Shown here in pieces: positions 53,973 to 61,961 of a stretch of 64,000 nt of DNA. Positions within the stretch are counted from its first letter, which is position 1; every line of letters begins with the position of its first letter. The position numbers and the translations under genes were made by a program. The notes below the pieces were generated by a model. The model saw only the letters and a program-made list of their open reading frames with translations. It was not told where the DNA came from and ran no database searches. The stretch comes from Paenibacillus tianjinensis (GTDB lineage Bacteria > Bacillota > Bacilli > Paenibacillales > Paenibacillaceae). The DNA lies in contig NZ_CP070969.1 in assembly GCF_017086365.1 (NCBI RefSeq), positions 3,906,001 to 3,970,000 of the forward strand, written 5' to 3'.

Positions 53973-54614
53973 TCAGCGTCTCATTCCAGCCCGCTGCAGC
54001 GGATGTGCTGCCCTGGCTTTTGACCCGAAAACCCAGGCCGCCGCTGCGCTCAATAAAGTTAGAAGGATTGTGAAATTCTGTACTTTGAGGATATCATCAT
54101 CAAGTTCCGACGGCAGCCAAGGATAAATGCCAACAGAATAATCCACCATATCATTCGCCAGTGTCCAGAGCACTGCCAGCGGAAGCATCCGCCGGAATGA
54201 GAAGAACCGTGCATAGATCAGGGCCTCGACCGCCATTCCGGAATGCGACACTACCAGCATCCAGTCCTGCCAGCTCACGGTATCCCCCTGATAGCCGCCG
54301 GCAAAAATCATACTGACCGCCCAAATTCCATACTTCACAGAAGTGACAACGGCGAGCGCTTCGATGAGCTCCCGCACCAGTGTTCCTTTAAGCCCTTTCG
54401 GGGGATATAGCATTAGGAGCAGTGAAACGGTAAAGAACAGGCTTGCCGTCGGACTGTCCGGAACGAACGGGAGCAGCCAAGCCGGATAGTTCTCTGCGGT
54501 AAACGCTAATTGATTGCCATACCATATGTATCCGTAAATCGTCCCAAGGAAGTTCACAATAATCAGCAGCCATATGACTCCCCGGTGCTTGAACAGCTTG
54601 TCTATAACCGGCAT
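53973..54614 (-). CDS. ypjA: DUF1405 membrane protein YpjA
   Basis: About 213 aa from ATG 54614 (site GGAGGGTGG). The longer frame runs back through the qcr terminator and into qcrC, so it cannot be the true start. Five to six transmembrane helices (VIWLLIIVNFLGTIYGYIWY at the N-terminus). Function unknown; conserved beside qcrABC in Bacillales. Confidence 0.85.
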   Translation of the reverse strand: MPVIDKLFKHRGVIWLLIIVNFLGTIYGYIWYGNQLAFTAENYPAWLLPFVPDSPTASLFFTVSLLLMLYPPKGLKGTLVRELIEALAVVTSVKYGIWAVSMIFAGGYQGDTVSWQDWMLVVSHSGMAVEALIYARFFSFRRMLPLAVLWTLANDMVDYSVGIYPWLPSELDDDILKVQNFTILLTLLSAAAAWVFGSKARAAHPLQRAGMRR

Positions 54615-54661
54615 AAACGATTCCACCCTCCACATCATGACAGACTCTTCTTCATACATAC

Positions 54662-54689
54662 AAAAAACCTGACCGCATATACGATCAGG
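54662..54689 (-). terminator. qcrABC terminator
   Basis: 8-bp stem CCTGACCG / CGATCAGG (one G-U), 6-nt loop, T6 on the minus strand, between qcrC and ypjA. Confidence 0.88.
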
Positions 54690-54705
54690 CTGCGCTAATA
54701 TTATT

Positions 54706-55584
54706 TTACTGTTCGCTTTTTTGTTTGGCAAGCCAGCCGGCAAGCGAGTCAATATCCTGTTCGGTGAGCCCTGCTCCCATGGCTGTTTCATACATCGGCG
54801 GCATCTGGCCCTGACCATTTTTGATGATGGTCAGAATCGCTTCCTTGTCGTGGGTATCCCCGACTCCGCGCAGTGACGGACCGCCTCCACCCTTCAAATC
54901 CACCGCATGGCAGGTGACGCATGTAGCCTGCTTGAAGAGCGCCATGGCCGGATCATCCTTGTCCACGATCGCGATATCCTTGGCCTGCACGGCGCTTGTC
55001 GTGGGCAAGCCCTTGGCCCTGTTCTCCGCCGCCTTCTCCTCACGCTGCACATCTTCGGGGATCTGGCCCGTTTCAGCCATCTCATGCTGATATTCCGTCC
55101 AGGCGGTATTGGTTAGATAAATGATCGCCACAAGCGACAGAAACATCAGCGAGGACGCGATCGGCCGCCGGTAGAAGCGCCGCTCGCGGCCCGTATCCAG
55201 GAACGGGGCAAGCAGCAGTGCCCCAAATGCCACCCCGGTTACCCCCAAAGTTCCAAGTACAATATAATCTCCCGAGGCATATGGCAGCTTCAGATATTGA
55301 TACAGAAACAGAAAGTACCAGTCAGGGATGGGGATAACTGTAGCTCCGGCATCGGCAGGGAACCCCAGCGGTGCAGGCTCTGAAATGGTAAGCACAAGAA
55401 TACCAACCAAGACCACTACCCCAACCATCCACTCCTTCAAAAGAAAGTTTGGAATGAAGGCCTCCGATTTACCGGGATACGCCGTATAATCAGGCGGTGT
55501 AATAAACCCGTTGCCCTTCTTGACACGGGAATCACCGACAAATACAACTTTTTCTTCAGAGCCGTTCTTGCCCTTATGTGCCAT
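54706..55584 (-). CDS. qcrC: Menaquinol-cytochrome c reductase, cytochrome b/c subunit
   Basis: 292 aa fusion of a subunit-IV-like b6f segment (three transmembrane helices; PDWYFLFLYQYLKLPYASGD) with a C-terminal cytochrome c domain carrying heme motif CVTCH and a distal Met (QMPPMYETAMG). Part of the bc-type complex that passes electrons from menaquinol to cytochrome c. Last gene of qcrABC, followed by a terminator. Confidence 0.96.
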   Translation of the reverse strand: MAHKGKNGSEEKVVFVGDSRVKKGNGFITPPDYTAYPGKSEAFIPNFLLKEWMVGVVVLVGILVLTISEPAPLGFPADAGATVIPIPDWYFLFLYQYLKLPYASGDYIVLGTLGVTGVAFGALLLAPFLDTGRERRFYRRPIASSLMFLSLVAIIYLTNTAWTEYQHEMAETGQIPEDVQREEKAAENRAKGLPTTSAVQAKDIAIVDKDDPAMALFKQATCVTCHAVDLKGGGGPSLRGVGDTHDKEAILTIIKNGQGQMPPMYETAMGAGLTEQDIDSLAGWLAKQKSEQ

Positions 55585-55613
55585 TCAAGAGTCCCTCCTT
55601 TTCGTCAATTGAC

Positions 55614-56285
55614 TTACAACGGACCGGATATACCCTGTCTGCGGATCATAATAAAGTGTCCGACGAGCAGTATAAGCAGGACCGCCGGGAGGAAGAATAC
55701 GTGAAGAGCGAAGAACCGGGTCAGCGTCTCGGCTCCGACAATCGTACCGCCCTGCATCAGTTCCTTAAGTACTGGTCCCATGACCGGAACGGAATTGGCG
55801 ATCTCAAGCGTAACCTTAGTGGCGAAATAAGCTTTGTTGTCCCAGGGCAGCAGATATCCGGTAAGTCCCAGACCCAGCATGACAAAAAAGATCAGCATGC
55901 CCACCACCCAGTTCATCTCGCGCGGGGCCTTGTAGGAACCTGTAAAGAAAACCCGCATCGTATGCAGGAACATCATCACAATTACCAGACTTGCACCCCA
56001 GTGGTGCATGCCGCGTACGATTTGCCCAAAAGCAACCTTAGTTTGTAAATATTCCACACTGGCATAAGCATTTATAATATCCGGTACATAATACATGGTC
56101 AAAAACATGCCCGATAAAATCTGAATCACGGTTATAAAAAAGGTAAGTCCGCCAAAGCAATACACGAACGCCGAGAAGTGATGCGCCGGATTGACGTGCT
56201 CGGGAACCTCGTGATCGGCAACATCTCTCCAGATCGGCGTAATATCCAGACGCTCATCAATCCAGTTGTAGACATTTTTAAACAT
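55614..56285 (-). CDS. qcrB: Menaquinol-cytochrome c reductase, cytochrome b subunit
   Basis: 223 aa; four transmembrane helices with heme b histidines (MHHWGASLVIVMMFLHTMRV; RFFALHVFFLP). ATG 56285 chosen, with GGAGG 10 nt upstream; a GTG at 56294 is too close to that site. Begins MFKNVYNWIDERLDITPIWR, very close to B. subtilis QcrB. Six nt after the qcrA stop. Confidence 0.97.
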   Translation of the reverse strand: MFKNVYNWIDERLDITPIWRDVADHEVPEHVNPAHHFSAFVYCFGGLTFFITVIQILSGMFLTMYYVPDIINAYASVEYLQTKVAFGQIVRGMHHWGASLVIVMMFLHTMRVFFTGSYKAPREMNWVVGMLIFFVMLGLGLTGYLLPWDNKAYFATKVTLEIANSVPVMGPVLKELMQGGTIVGAETLTRFFALHVFFLPAVLLILLVGHFIMIRRQGISGPL

Positions 56286-56290
56286 CAGGA

Positions 56291-56845
56291 TCACGCCTCC
56301 TTCTTAGCTTCGGTATTGGGGATGATATCGCCAAGATATACCCAGCCGCCGTCGATCTTGGTCTTGTACTGGTCCAGCGGCTTCGGGGCGACCGCAAGAT
56401 TCTTGCCAAGCTTTGTGTACCTGGCTCCATGGCAGGGGCAATGATATTCGTCAGGAAAAGCTTTATCATTGTTCCAGCCGACCGTACAGCCCAGATGCTT
56501 GCAGATGGGTGAAAGCGCATAAATTTCTCCGCTCTCATCTTTCCGGATCCATGCTGTCAGCGTCGCTGTACTGGCATACCACCCGTCCTGCTGTTTGAGC
56601 TCAAAGTTAAACTCCTGCGGCTGATCGGTTATTTTGGAGACTTCCGCAACCTTGATGAACTCTCCTTCACCCTTCTTATGTAATATCGGGTCTACAGCGA
56701 ACCGCACCATAGGCAGCATGGCGCCGGCTCCCATAAATGCGGTTGCACCACCAAGCGTATAGGTCAGAAACTGTCTGCGTGACATCTCTTTTCGGCTGGG
56801 CGGTTCTTGCGGATTCAATTCATGCTCTTCATTGTAGCTGCTCAT
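56291..56845 (-). CDS. qcrA: Menaquinol-cytochrome c reductase, Rieske iron-sulfur subunit
   Basis: 184 aa from ATG 56845 (AAAGGGGG upstream). Twin-Arg-type N-terminus SRRQFLTYTLGG with one membrane anchor, then the Rieske domain: box I CKHLGCTVGW and box II CPCHGARY for the 2Fe-2S cluster. First gene of qcrABC with a good promoter at 56961-56989. Confidence 0.96.
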   Translation of the reverse strand: MSSYNEEHELNPQEPPSRKEMSRRQFLTYTLGGATAFMGAGAMLPMVRFAVDPILHKKGEGEFIKVAEVSKITDQPQEFNFELKQQDGWYASTATLTAWIRKDESGEIYALSPICKHLGCTVGWNNDKAFPDEYHCPCHGARYTKLGKNLAVAPKPLDQYKTKIDGGWVYLGDIIPNTEAKKEA

Positions 56846-56960
56846 ACGGTGTGTAACCCCCTTTTCAAAATTGAGAAGGCACCTGCAGTGTTCCAAAGGA
56901 ATTATCTGTTAATAATACGTTTACAATGACATAAGTCACATGTCACATCAGTTCACCCTT

Positions 56961-56989
56961 ATCATAGCTTAGCCCCTATTACCCGTCAA
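56961..56989 (-). promoter_or_regulatory. qcrABC promoter
   Basis: Minus strand TTGACG-N17-TATGAT; start near 56954, about 110 nt before qcrA. GTGAC/GTCAC repeats flank it (TGACATAAGTCA at 56927-56938, and GTGAC-type copies near 56941, 57005 and 57050), possible regulator sites. Confidence 0.7.
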
Positions 56990-57062
56990 GAATATTGTCT
57001 AAATTGTGACAGGCTGAACAAAGGTTTTTTACTGAAATTGTTGATTTTCTGTCACATTTAAC

Positions 57063-57488
57063 TCATTTACCACCTTTCCACATCGCTTGAATTTTATCGC
57101 TTATTTCAGACTTAACCAGTCCTCTCTGCATGGACTCAAATCCGGACAGGGAAAGGACTAAATCGCTTTCATAAAGCTCGCCGGAAGATAGCTCCGCGGC
57201 TGCTGTTGCCACAATCACATACTGGAATTGATTGGATTTGACTTTCCTGCAGACATCATTCAGTGTGGCTACAGTATGCTCCGTAGCATACTGCACTGCC
57301 GGATAGGTTACTATACGTCCCTGAAACGGCTGCTCCACAAGATCCAGCAGATCACGGAGCTGCTCCAGCATCGCGGCCGCTTCGGTCGGACTCTCTCCCC
57401 CATGCAGTCCCGTAAACGGAAGCAGACAGGTATCATAGTACTTGTTGTTCTCTTCCCAGCTCTCTGCGGTAAAACTGCTAAATTTCAT
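57063..57488 (-). CDS. ypiF: DUF2487 protein (YpiF-like)
   Basis: 141 aa soluble protein. Recognised by DUF2487-like content (FTAESWEENNKYYDTCLLPF; DVCRKVKSNQFQYVIVATAA) and by its place directly before qcrA, as ypiF in B. subtilis. Function unknown. GAGGGGATGATTCAAA precedes the ATG. Confidence 0.82.
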   Translation of the reverse strand: MKFSSFTAESWEENNKYYDTCLLPFTGLHGGESPTEAAAMLEQLRDLLDLVEQPFQGRIVTYPAVQYATEHTVATLNDVCRKVKSNQFQYVIVATAAAELSSGELYESDLVLSLSGFESMQRGLVKSEISDKIQAMWKGGK

Positions 57489-57550
57489 TTTGAATCATCC
57501 CCTCACATGAATTCCCTTTAATATTAAGCTACTTCTCCCCCCGTGAAACG

Positions 57551-57578
57551 AAAAAAAGAAATGCGCTAAGCGCATTTC
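57551..57578 (-). terminator. Terminator after the IDEAL gene
   Basis: 9-bp perfect stem GAAATGCGC / GCGCATTTC, 3-nt loop, T7 on the minus strand. Confidence 0.92.
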
Positions 57579-57579
57579 G

Positions 57580-57759
57580 TTATGCCAAACTCTTCAGTTC
57601 TTCAGTCAGATACCGGAAAGCCGCTTTATCTCCGGCCGCCAGCGCTGTGTCGATCTCCCGGTACAAGATGTCGGTACGTCGCTTTCTAAGCGCTTCATCC
57701 CACACCATTTCTGCCGCAAGCCCTAGCATCACTTCATAGGTAGCCTTCATTTTGTCCAT
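57580..57759 (-). CDS. IDEAL-domain small protein
   Basis: 59 aa from ATG 57759 (GGAGGTG 6 nt upstream). The C-terminal half (LYREIDTALAAGDKAAFRYL, then TEEL) fits the IDEAL domain found in ComK/MecA-type adaptors and many small Firmicutes proteins. Probably a protein-binding adaptor. It follows the carbonic-anhydrase-like gene by 18 bp and ends at a terminator. Confidence 0.8.
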   Translation of the reverse strand: MDKMKATYEVMLGLAAEMVWDEALRKRRTDILYREIDTALAAGDKAAFRYLTEELKSLA

Positions 57760-57777
57760 TCGATACACCTCCGCTGT

Positions 57778-58284
57778 TTAGAAGATTCCATATTCCTTTG
57801 CTTTGTTCACATAACTTTCGCTGGTGCGCTTCATTCTTAGCAGGTCTTGTTCGGTCAATTCCCGGACCACTTTAGCAGGAGAACCCAAGGAAAGAGTGTA
57901 GGGCGGAATCATTTTGTTTTCGGTTACAATAGAACCGGCTCCTATTAAAGCATATTCACCAATCTCTGCTCCGTTCAAAACAATTGCTCCCATTCCGATT
58001 AATGTGCCATTGCCTATCCTGCAGCCATGGATAATCGCGGAATGTCCGACCGATATATCATCACCCAGCATAAGCGGCAATCCCTCGGCTACATGTCCTA
58101 CAGTACCGTCCTGAATATTGCAGCGCTGCCCGATAATCACCGGAGCAAGATCTCCCCTAAGCACGGCATTAAACCAGATACTTGAATGCTGCCCCACCGT
58201 TACGTCACCTACCAGCTTTGCACCTTCTGCCACGTAAACAGATTCGTCAATACGCGGTATGTACTTCCCATAAGCAATCCGCAT
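57778..58284 (-). CDS. Gamma-carbonic anhydrase family protein
   Basis: 168-aa left-handed beta-helix with hexapeptide repeats (VYVAEGAKLVGDVTVGQHSS; IGNGTLIGMGAIVLNGAEIG). Likely metal histidines are in DGTVGHVAEG and SVGHSAIIHG, as in Cam-like and YrdA-like proteins. Could be carbonic anhydrase or a related acetyltransferase-like fold. GGGGGAGG lies before the ATG. Confidence 0.88.
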   Translation of the reverse strand: MRIAYGKYIPRIDESVYVAEGAKLVGDVTVGQHSSIWFNAVLRGDLAPVIIGQRCNIQDGTVGHVAEGLPLMLGDDISVGHSAIIHGCRIGNGTLIGMGAIVLNGAEIGEYALIGAGSIVTENKMIPPYTLSLGSPAKVVRELTEQDLLRMKRTSESYVNKAKEYGIF

Positions 58285-58295
58285 TGTCCTCCCCC

Positions 58296-59387
58296 TTACT
58301 TAGGCAGCCGCCTCGGAGTAGCCGCTTCCATTCCCCATGGGGTCATCATGACTACCGGCCCACCCGGTGTCTCACCTAGCCGGATCATCCCCAAATGCAG
58401 CATCATCCGTAAGATACGCTGTTCCAGGATTGAAGCGGCATCATCATAGTAGAACGGTTTAATGAGCCAGCCTATTCCTTCTACCAAAGAAGAAACGGTC
58501 ACCCACTCACCGGCACTCCTACTAATCCAGTATACGATTGACGCAAGATTGGGAACAGCACCTTTATAAAGTTTTAACCAAAAGAGGAATATCTGCATCA
58601 GTCTTTCCGATTTTCCTTCGGCCAGTAATGCCTCCCCTGCCAAAGTCACCTTTAAACGGTGGCCTTCTTCAGCAATAAAGCGGCGGTGCCTGGCATAATC
58701 ATACAGAAGGGCAAATCTGGGCGGGTAATGCTCGCAGGCTCTGCCGTAACCAAATCTCCAGCCCCCTTTACCGAGCAGCGGTTCCGGAATTTGAAGTGCA
58801 TTCATCAGCCCCTGCTGATACCGTTTATAGAGAGCCCCCTCCTGATTCAGCTCAGGATTATTCTCCTTCACATAACGCAGGAACAGCAGCAGATCTTCTG
58901 CCAGTAAATCCCCTTCTCCACGGTACATTGCCGGTTCACAACCACCGGATACCTTTTCTTTGATGTATTCGCCCATCCGCTCACGGAAACGGTTCTTTAA
59001 ATCCTCCGGAACCTGGAACAGATACTTGCTTTGCTGTGAGGCTCCGCTGAACAGCCAGCCGCCGCTTTTGAACCGGCTGACCATCTCACGGTATCCCCCT
59101 GTTTTGCCGGCAGGAGCATCGAAGGACGCCTGTCTCGCCGCAGCCAGCAAATCTTCAAGACTGAAATGGCTGCGTTCGTCAAACAGCAGGGTGTTCAGGA
59201 ACCGTAATTCCTCCGGTGTACAGCTCCGGATATGGGATTCCATGAAATCCCGGCTTCCAAGTGTGATGAGAATGCTCTGGATCAAATCATGTTTCGAATT
59301 CCGTTTGCAATCGCATTGATAGCGTCCCGCTATGGCGGTAAGCTGACCAATGTCTGCGTAAGTGAGCATATCCGCCAGATTCATCAT
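58296..59387 (-). CDS. Conserved hypothetical protein, possible winged-helix content
   Basis: 363 aa, soluble, rich in Leu and Arg. I do not recognise a family with certainty. The N-terminal segment (DIGQLTAIAGRYQCDCKRNS and HDLIQSIL) and the C-terminal part (VSSLVEGIGWLIKPFYYDDA, then LEQRILRMMLHLGMIRLGE) look like winged-helix units of helicase-associated proteins. No catalytic motif seen. Upstream of the carbonic-anhydrase-like gene by 11 bp, so probably co-transcribed. Confidence 0.7.
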   Translation of the reverse strand: MMNLADMLTYADIGQLTAIAGRYQCDCKRNSKHDLIQSILITLGSRDFMESHIRSCTPEELRFLNTLLFDERSHFSLEDLLAAARQASFDAPAGKTGGYREMVSRFKSGGWLFSGASQQSKYLFQVPEDLKNRFRERMGEYIKEKVSGGCEPAMYRGEGDLLAEDLLLFLRYVKENNPELNQEGALYKRYQQGLMNALQIPEPLLGKGGWRFGYGRACEHYPPRFALLYDYARHRRFIAEEGHRLKVTLAGEALLAEGKSERLMQIFLFWLKLYKGAVPNLASIVYWISRSAGEWVTVSSLVEGIGWLIKPFYYDDAASILEQRILRMMLHLGMIRLGETPGGPVVMMTPWGMEAATPRRLPK

Positions 59388-59449
59388 TCATCGCCTCACT
59401 GTTTTACTACCATTATGGGAAATACAGCCCTTTTTATTCCTTATTTCTC

Positions 59450-59476
59450 AAAAAAAAATAACCCGAAGATTCGGGT
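59450..59476 (-). terminator. Terminator of the histidine phosphatase gene
   Basis: Stem ACCCGA / TCGGGT, 4-nt loop, then TTATTTTTTTT on the minus strand. It begins in the last base of the gene's stop codon. Confidence 0.75.
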
Positions 59477-60063
59477 CACCGCTGATTTTGCAAAATATGA
59501 CGGGTGCAATTATACAGAAGCGGCTTCCACTCCTGCTCGTTCTTTTCGATAATGGTCAAGGACAAATTGCCGAGACGCTCCGTGTACTTGTCTTTATAGA
59601 GCGCAGTGTACAGCTGGGCCAGGAAACCTCCATGGGAGATGACCAGCACATTGCTGCCTTGGTAACGGGTGGAGAGATCCTCCATAAAGGCAAGTCCGCG
59701 CAGCTGCAGCTGCTCGTCTTTTTCCTGCCCAAGCTCCAGCAGATTCCATTCCTTGCCCCATTTCGCTTCGCGCTCCAGGGCGGTCATTCCCTCAACCTGT
59801 CCATAAGCGCGTTCCCGTATACGCTGATCAGGCTCGAGTAACGGGATACCGAGCTTGGCGGCAATGATCTTCCCTGTCTCTTCTGCACGGGACAAACCGC
59901 TTGTGATACAGTAGTCCCAATGGTAGGGTTCATGCAATAGCCGCTCACCCAGCATCTCAGCCTGCTTGCGCCCCTCGTCGTTAAGCGGAATGTCACTTTG
60001 TCCCTGTATTTTCCCTTCCGCGTTCCAATCTGTCAGTCCATGGCGTATTAAGCCGATCAGCAT
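59476..60063 (-). CDS. Histidine phosphatase family protein (phosphoglycerate mutase-like)
   Basis: 195 aa. Catalytic RHG motif at the N-terminus (LIGLIRHGLTDWNAEGKIQG), SGLSRAEETGKIIA, and second catalytic His in VLVISHGGFLAQL. CobC/GpmB-like; the substrate cannot be predicted. Single gene between a terminator on each side. Confidence 0.92.
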   Translation of the reverse strand: MLIGLIRHGLTDWNAEGKIQGQSDIPLNDEGRKQAEMLGERLLHEPYHWDYCITSGLSRAEETGKIIAAKLGIPLLEPDQRIRERAYGQVEGMTALEREAKWGKEWNLLELGQEKDEQLQLRGLAFMEDLSTRYQGSNVLVISHGGFLAQLYTALYKDKYTERLGNLSLTIIEKNEQEWKPLLYNCTRHILQNQR

Positions 60064-60182
60064 CGCATATCACCCTTTCCATCCAATATGTTTGCTTAAT
60101 AATGTATCATGAATGAAAACAAATGTCTTCTTTTTGAACTATAATGCTGCCTTCGGAATAAAAATAAAGGCTTAACTGCAAC

Positions 60183-60215
60183 AAAAAAGTCCGCTTTACC
60201 TGAGTAAAGGGACTT
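60183..60215 (-). terminator. Sigma/anti-sigma operon terminator
   Basis: Stem AAGTCC-CTTTAC / GTAAAG-GGACTT with a 1-nt bulge and CTGA-type 4-nt loop, followed by T6 on the minus strand, 2 bp after the anti-sigma stop. Confidence 0.85.
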
Positions 60216-60217
60216 CA

Positions 60218-60811
60218 TCATTGTCGGCGGTAACGGTTGAGCCGGGTTAGCAGGAAGATAGACAACGCCACGCCCAGCATGGACAGCACCATCCAATACT
60301 GCGGATGTGTCGGCCCCATGCTCACCACAAGCGGCTCGATAATGCCTCCCTGGGATTCTGACACCGGATAAGAAGATGACCACTCCAGTGTAAGACCGGC
60401 TACCCCAGTTTCAATAATGCCGCTCTGTGCCGAACTCGTGTTATCCGGCGTTTTGAACATTGTAAAGTACAGGAAACTTGATAAAAACACTGCCAGAAAG
60501 CAGGCAATCCAAAGGCTCAAGCGTTTGCGGAAAACGGCAGTACTGCCTGCAGATTTCCCGTCCCCCGGCATCAGCCAAGGGCTTTCCAGATAAATACGCT
60601 CCATAACCTTGAGATTAATGGCTTCAGCGCGTTCCGCGCTGATCTCCACCCTTGTATCTTGCATAAGCTCGCTGCTCTCCTGCCATAAAGCCCATTCAGC
60701 AGTACAGTAAGAACAACCTGCGATATGCCTCTCCAGCTCAATCCGCTTAGGGTCAGTGGGGGGAGCGTCCCACAAAAGCGGAATGGAATCTTGCGCTTCC
60801 CTACAGTTCAT
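60218..60811 (-). CDS. Zinc-finger anti-sigma factor
   Basis: 197 aa membrane anti-sigma. The N-terminal ZAS (zf-HC2) motif H-x3-C-x2-C is HIAGCSYC. One membrane helix is at about 110-131 (LWIACFLAVFLSSFLYFTMF), an outside segment follows, and a second helix lies near the C-terminus (about 175-192). It starts 5 bp after the ECF sigma stop, the standard pair layout. It should hold the sigma factor inactive until an envelope signal. Confidence 0.9.
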   Translation of the reverse strand: MNCREAQDSIPLLWDAPPTDPKRIELERHIAGCSYCTAEWALWQESSELMQDTRVEISAERAEAINLKVMERIYLESPWLMPGDGKSAGSTAVFRKRLSLWIACFLAVFLSSFLYFTMFKTPDNTSSAQSGIIETGVAGLTLEWSSSYPVSESQGGIIEPLVVSMGPTHPQYWMVLSMLGVALSIFLLTRLNRYRRQ

Positions 60812-60816
60812 TGGCC

Positions 60817-61404
60817 TTACACCCTCTCAGCCTGCTCTTCTGCTTCAGGCTCATAAAAATAGGATTCGAGTTGGAGCTTCACACTGCTCCTTGCACGGAA
60901 CAACAGTGATTTCACGGAGCTGACACTCTGATCCAAAATGATGGCAATTTCCTGATAATCCATTTGATCGTATTCACGCAGAATCAGCGCCGAACGCTGT
61001 TTCTCCGGAAGATTATTGATGGCTTCGCGGACCAGGTTCATCCGCTCCTTACGTAGTGCAGCCTGTTCAGGAGCCACTTCAGCCGGTGCTACCGGTGTGT
61101 ACCCGCTCTCTTCGAGAGAGACATTGCCTGCACGGTTCTTGCGGAGCTCACTGAGCACTGTGTTGCGGGCGATCGTGTACAGCCATGTCGAGAATGAAGC
61201 ATCTACCTCGCGAAAGGAATGCAGGCTCCGGAATGCTTTGTAAAACGTCTCCGAACAGAGATCTTCGGCAATCAGCTCCATATGGGAGTTCTTAAGCATA
61301 TGATAGACAAAAGCCAGTATTTTACGTTGGTATCTTCGCATCAGTTCCGAATATAGTTCTGTGTTTCCTTGCTTGATTAGCTGGATCAACTGGGAATCCG
61401 TCAT
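60817..61404 (-). CDS. ECF-family RNA polymerase sigma factor
   Basis: 195 aa from ATG 61404 with GAGGAGGG upstream (the frame is open for 84 more codons but without a site or homology). Sigma region 2 (ELMRRYQRKILAFVYHMLKN; DLCSETFYKAFRSLHSF) and region 4 (LPEKQRSALILREYDQMDYQ; SVSSVKSLLFRAR). Similar to SigX/SigV/SigW-type factors. Its own promoter region carries the same boxes as the two amidase promoters in this window, so autoregulation is likely. Confidence 0.93.
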   Translation of the reverse strand: MTDSQLIQLIKQGNTELYSELMRRYQRKILAFVYHMLKNSHMELIAEDLCSETFYKAFRSLHSFREVDASFSTWLYTIARNTVLSELRKNRAGNVSLEESGYTPVAPAEVAPEQAALRKERMNLVREAINNLPEKQRSALILREYDQMDYQEIAIILDQSVSSVKSLLFRARSSVKLQLESYFYEPEAEEQAERV

Positions 61405-61459
61405 GGTGAGTTCGGCCCTCCTCGCCCTAGCACGATTAATCCCGTCCGGTCCGTACCTA

Positions 61460-61488
61460 ATTATACCGGGCAGGTTTGAAAAAGTTGC
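61460..61488 (-). promoter_or_regulatory. ECF-type promoter of the sigma gene (autoregulatory)
   Basis: Minus strand GCAACTTTT-N12-GGTATAAT, 56 bp before the sigma ATG. The -35 box and spacing are identical to the two amidase promoters, and the -10 differs at two of the six core positions (CGTCTA to GGTATA). The TATAAT inside it could also serve sigma-A. Confidence 0.55.
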
Positions 61489-61830
61489 GTTGAATCCTCT
61501 ACATTTGCAATAAATAAGGCAATACTTCCTATGTATATTCCGAGTCCTTTGAAAAAAGATATGCTGCACGTAAATACAGGCAGAAAATGCATCTTCACAG
61601 ATTCCAAAGCTCCGGTAATCCCATGCTGGAAATACCAGGAAGAAATCTATAAACATACTTAACCTAGTATATCATACATTCTAACAGGATGACATTAATA
61701 GACTTAAGCCAACATCAGGTTAGCCTAATTATCTATATGGCGTCGAAAGCTGGAGAATCGCACCCGGTATCTGCTGAATAGCATAGCCAGCTTCAATAAG
61801 CAGCTTGGAAAAATAAGTTTATAGAAACGG

Positions 61831-61859
61831 TTGACAAAATGTAAACGGATACATATAAT
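61831..61859 (+). promoter_or_regulatory. Consensus sigma-A promoter of the small RNA, with cre in the spacer
   Basis: TTGACA-N17-TATAAT, perfect in both boxes and spacing. The spacer bases 61839-61853 read ATGTAAACGGATACA, matching all 15 positions of the cre consensus WTGNAANCGNWNNCW, so CcpA should block this promoter when preferred sugars are present. Confidence 0.85.
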
Positions 61860-61865
61860 AAAAGT

Positions 61866-61961
61866 ACAGTATGGTTTCTCTCCACTCCTATCCAAACACT
61901 GTACGATTCCAATATCAATTGTGAATTGTAGCCGCTTACTTTGTAAGCGGTTCTTTTTTTT
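61866..61961 (+). ncRNA. Candidate CcpA-repressed small RNA with C/U-rich loop
   Basis: About 95 nt from the predicted start to the T-tract. The 5' hairpin pairs ACAGT (61866) with ACTGT (61898) and exposes a 27-nt loop rich in C and U (TTTCTCTCCACTCCTATCC) with several CUCC/UCUCC blocks complementary to GGAG-type ribosome sites. A short CAATT/AATTG helix and the terminator follow. A 17-codon frame (MVSLHSYPNTVRFQYQL, 61871-61924) overlaps it but has no ribosome site. I do not know a described homologue; C-rich Firmicutes sRNAs such as RsaE/RoxS and CcpA-controlled RsaI are functional parallels, not matches. Confidence 0.75.
61932..61961 (+). terminator. Terminator of the small RNA
   Basis: 8-bp perfect stem CCGCTTAC / GTAAGCGG, 3-nt loop, then TTCTTTTTTTTT on the plus strand. 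No plus-strand protein gene precedes it, so it ends the small RNA. Confidence 0.93.

Noticed and set aside
54615..54818. Longer YpjA start inside qcrC
   Set aside because: It would be translated through the qcr terminator; the ATG at 54614 has its own ribosome site.
60817..61656. 84-residue N-terminal extension of the ECF sigma factor
   Set aside because: The extension crosses the promoter region, has Cys/Phe-rich random-looking sequence, and the ATG at 61404 has a GAGGAGGG site and starts at sigma region 2.
61942..61956. Second cre-like sequence in the small-RNA terminator
   Set aside because: It matches most of the consensus, but it is formed by the terminator stem and lies downstream of the transcript, so it is probably chance.
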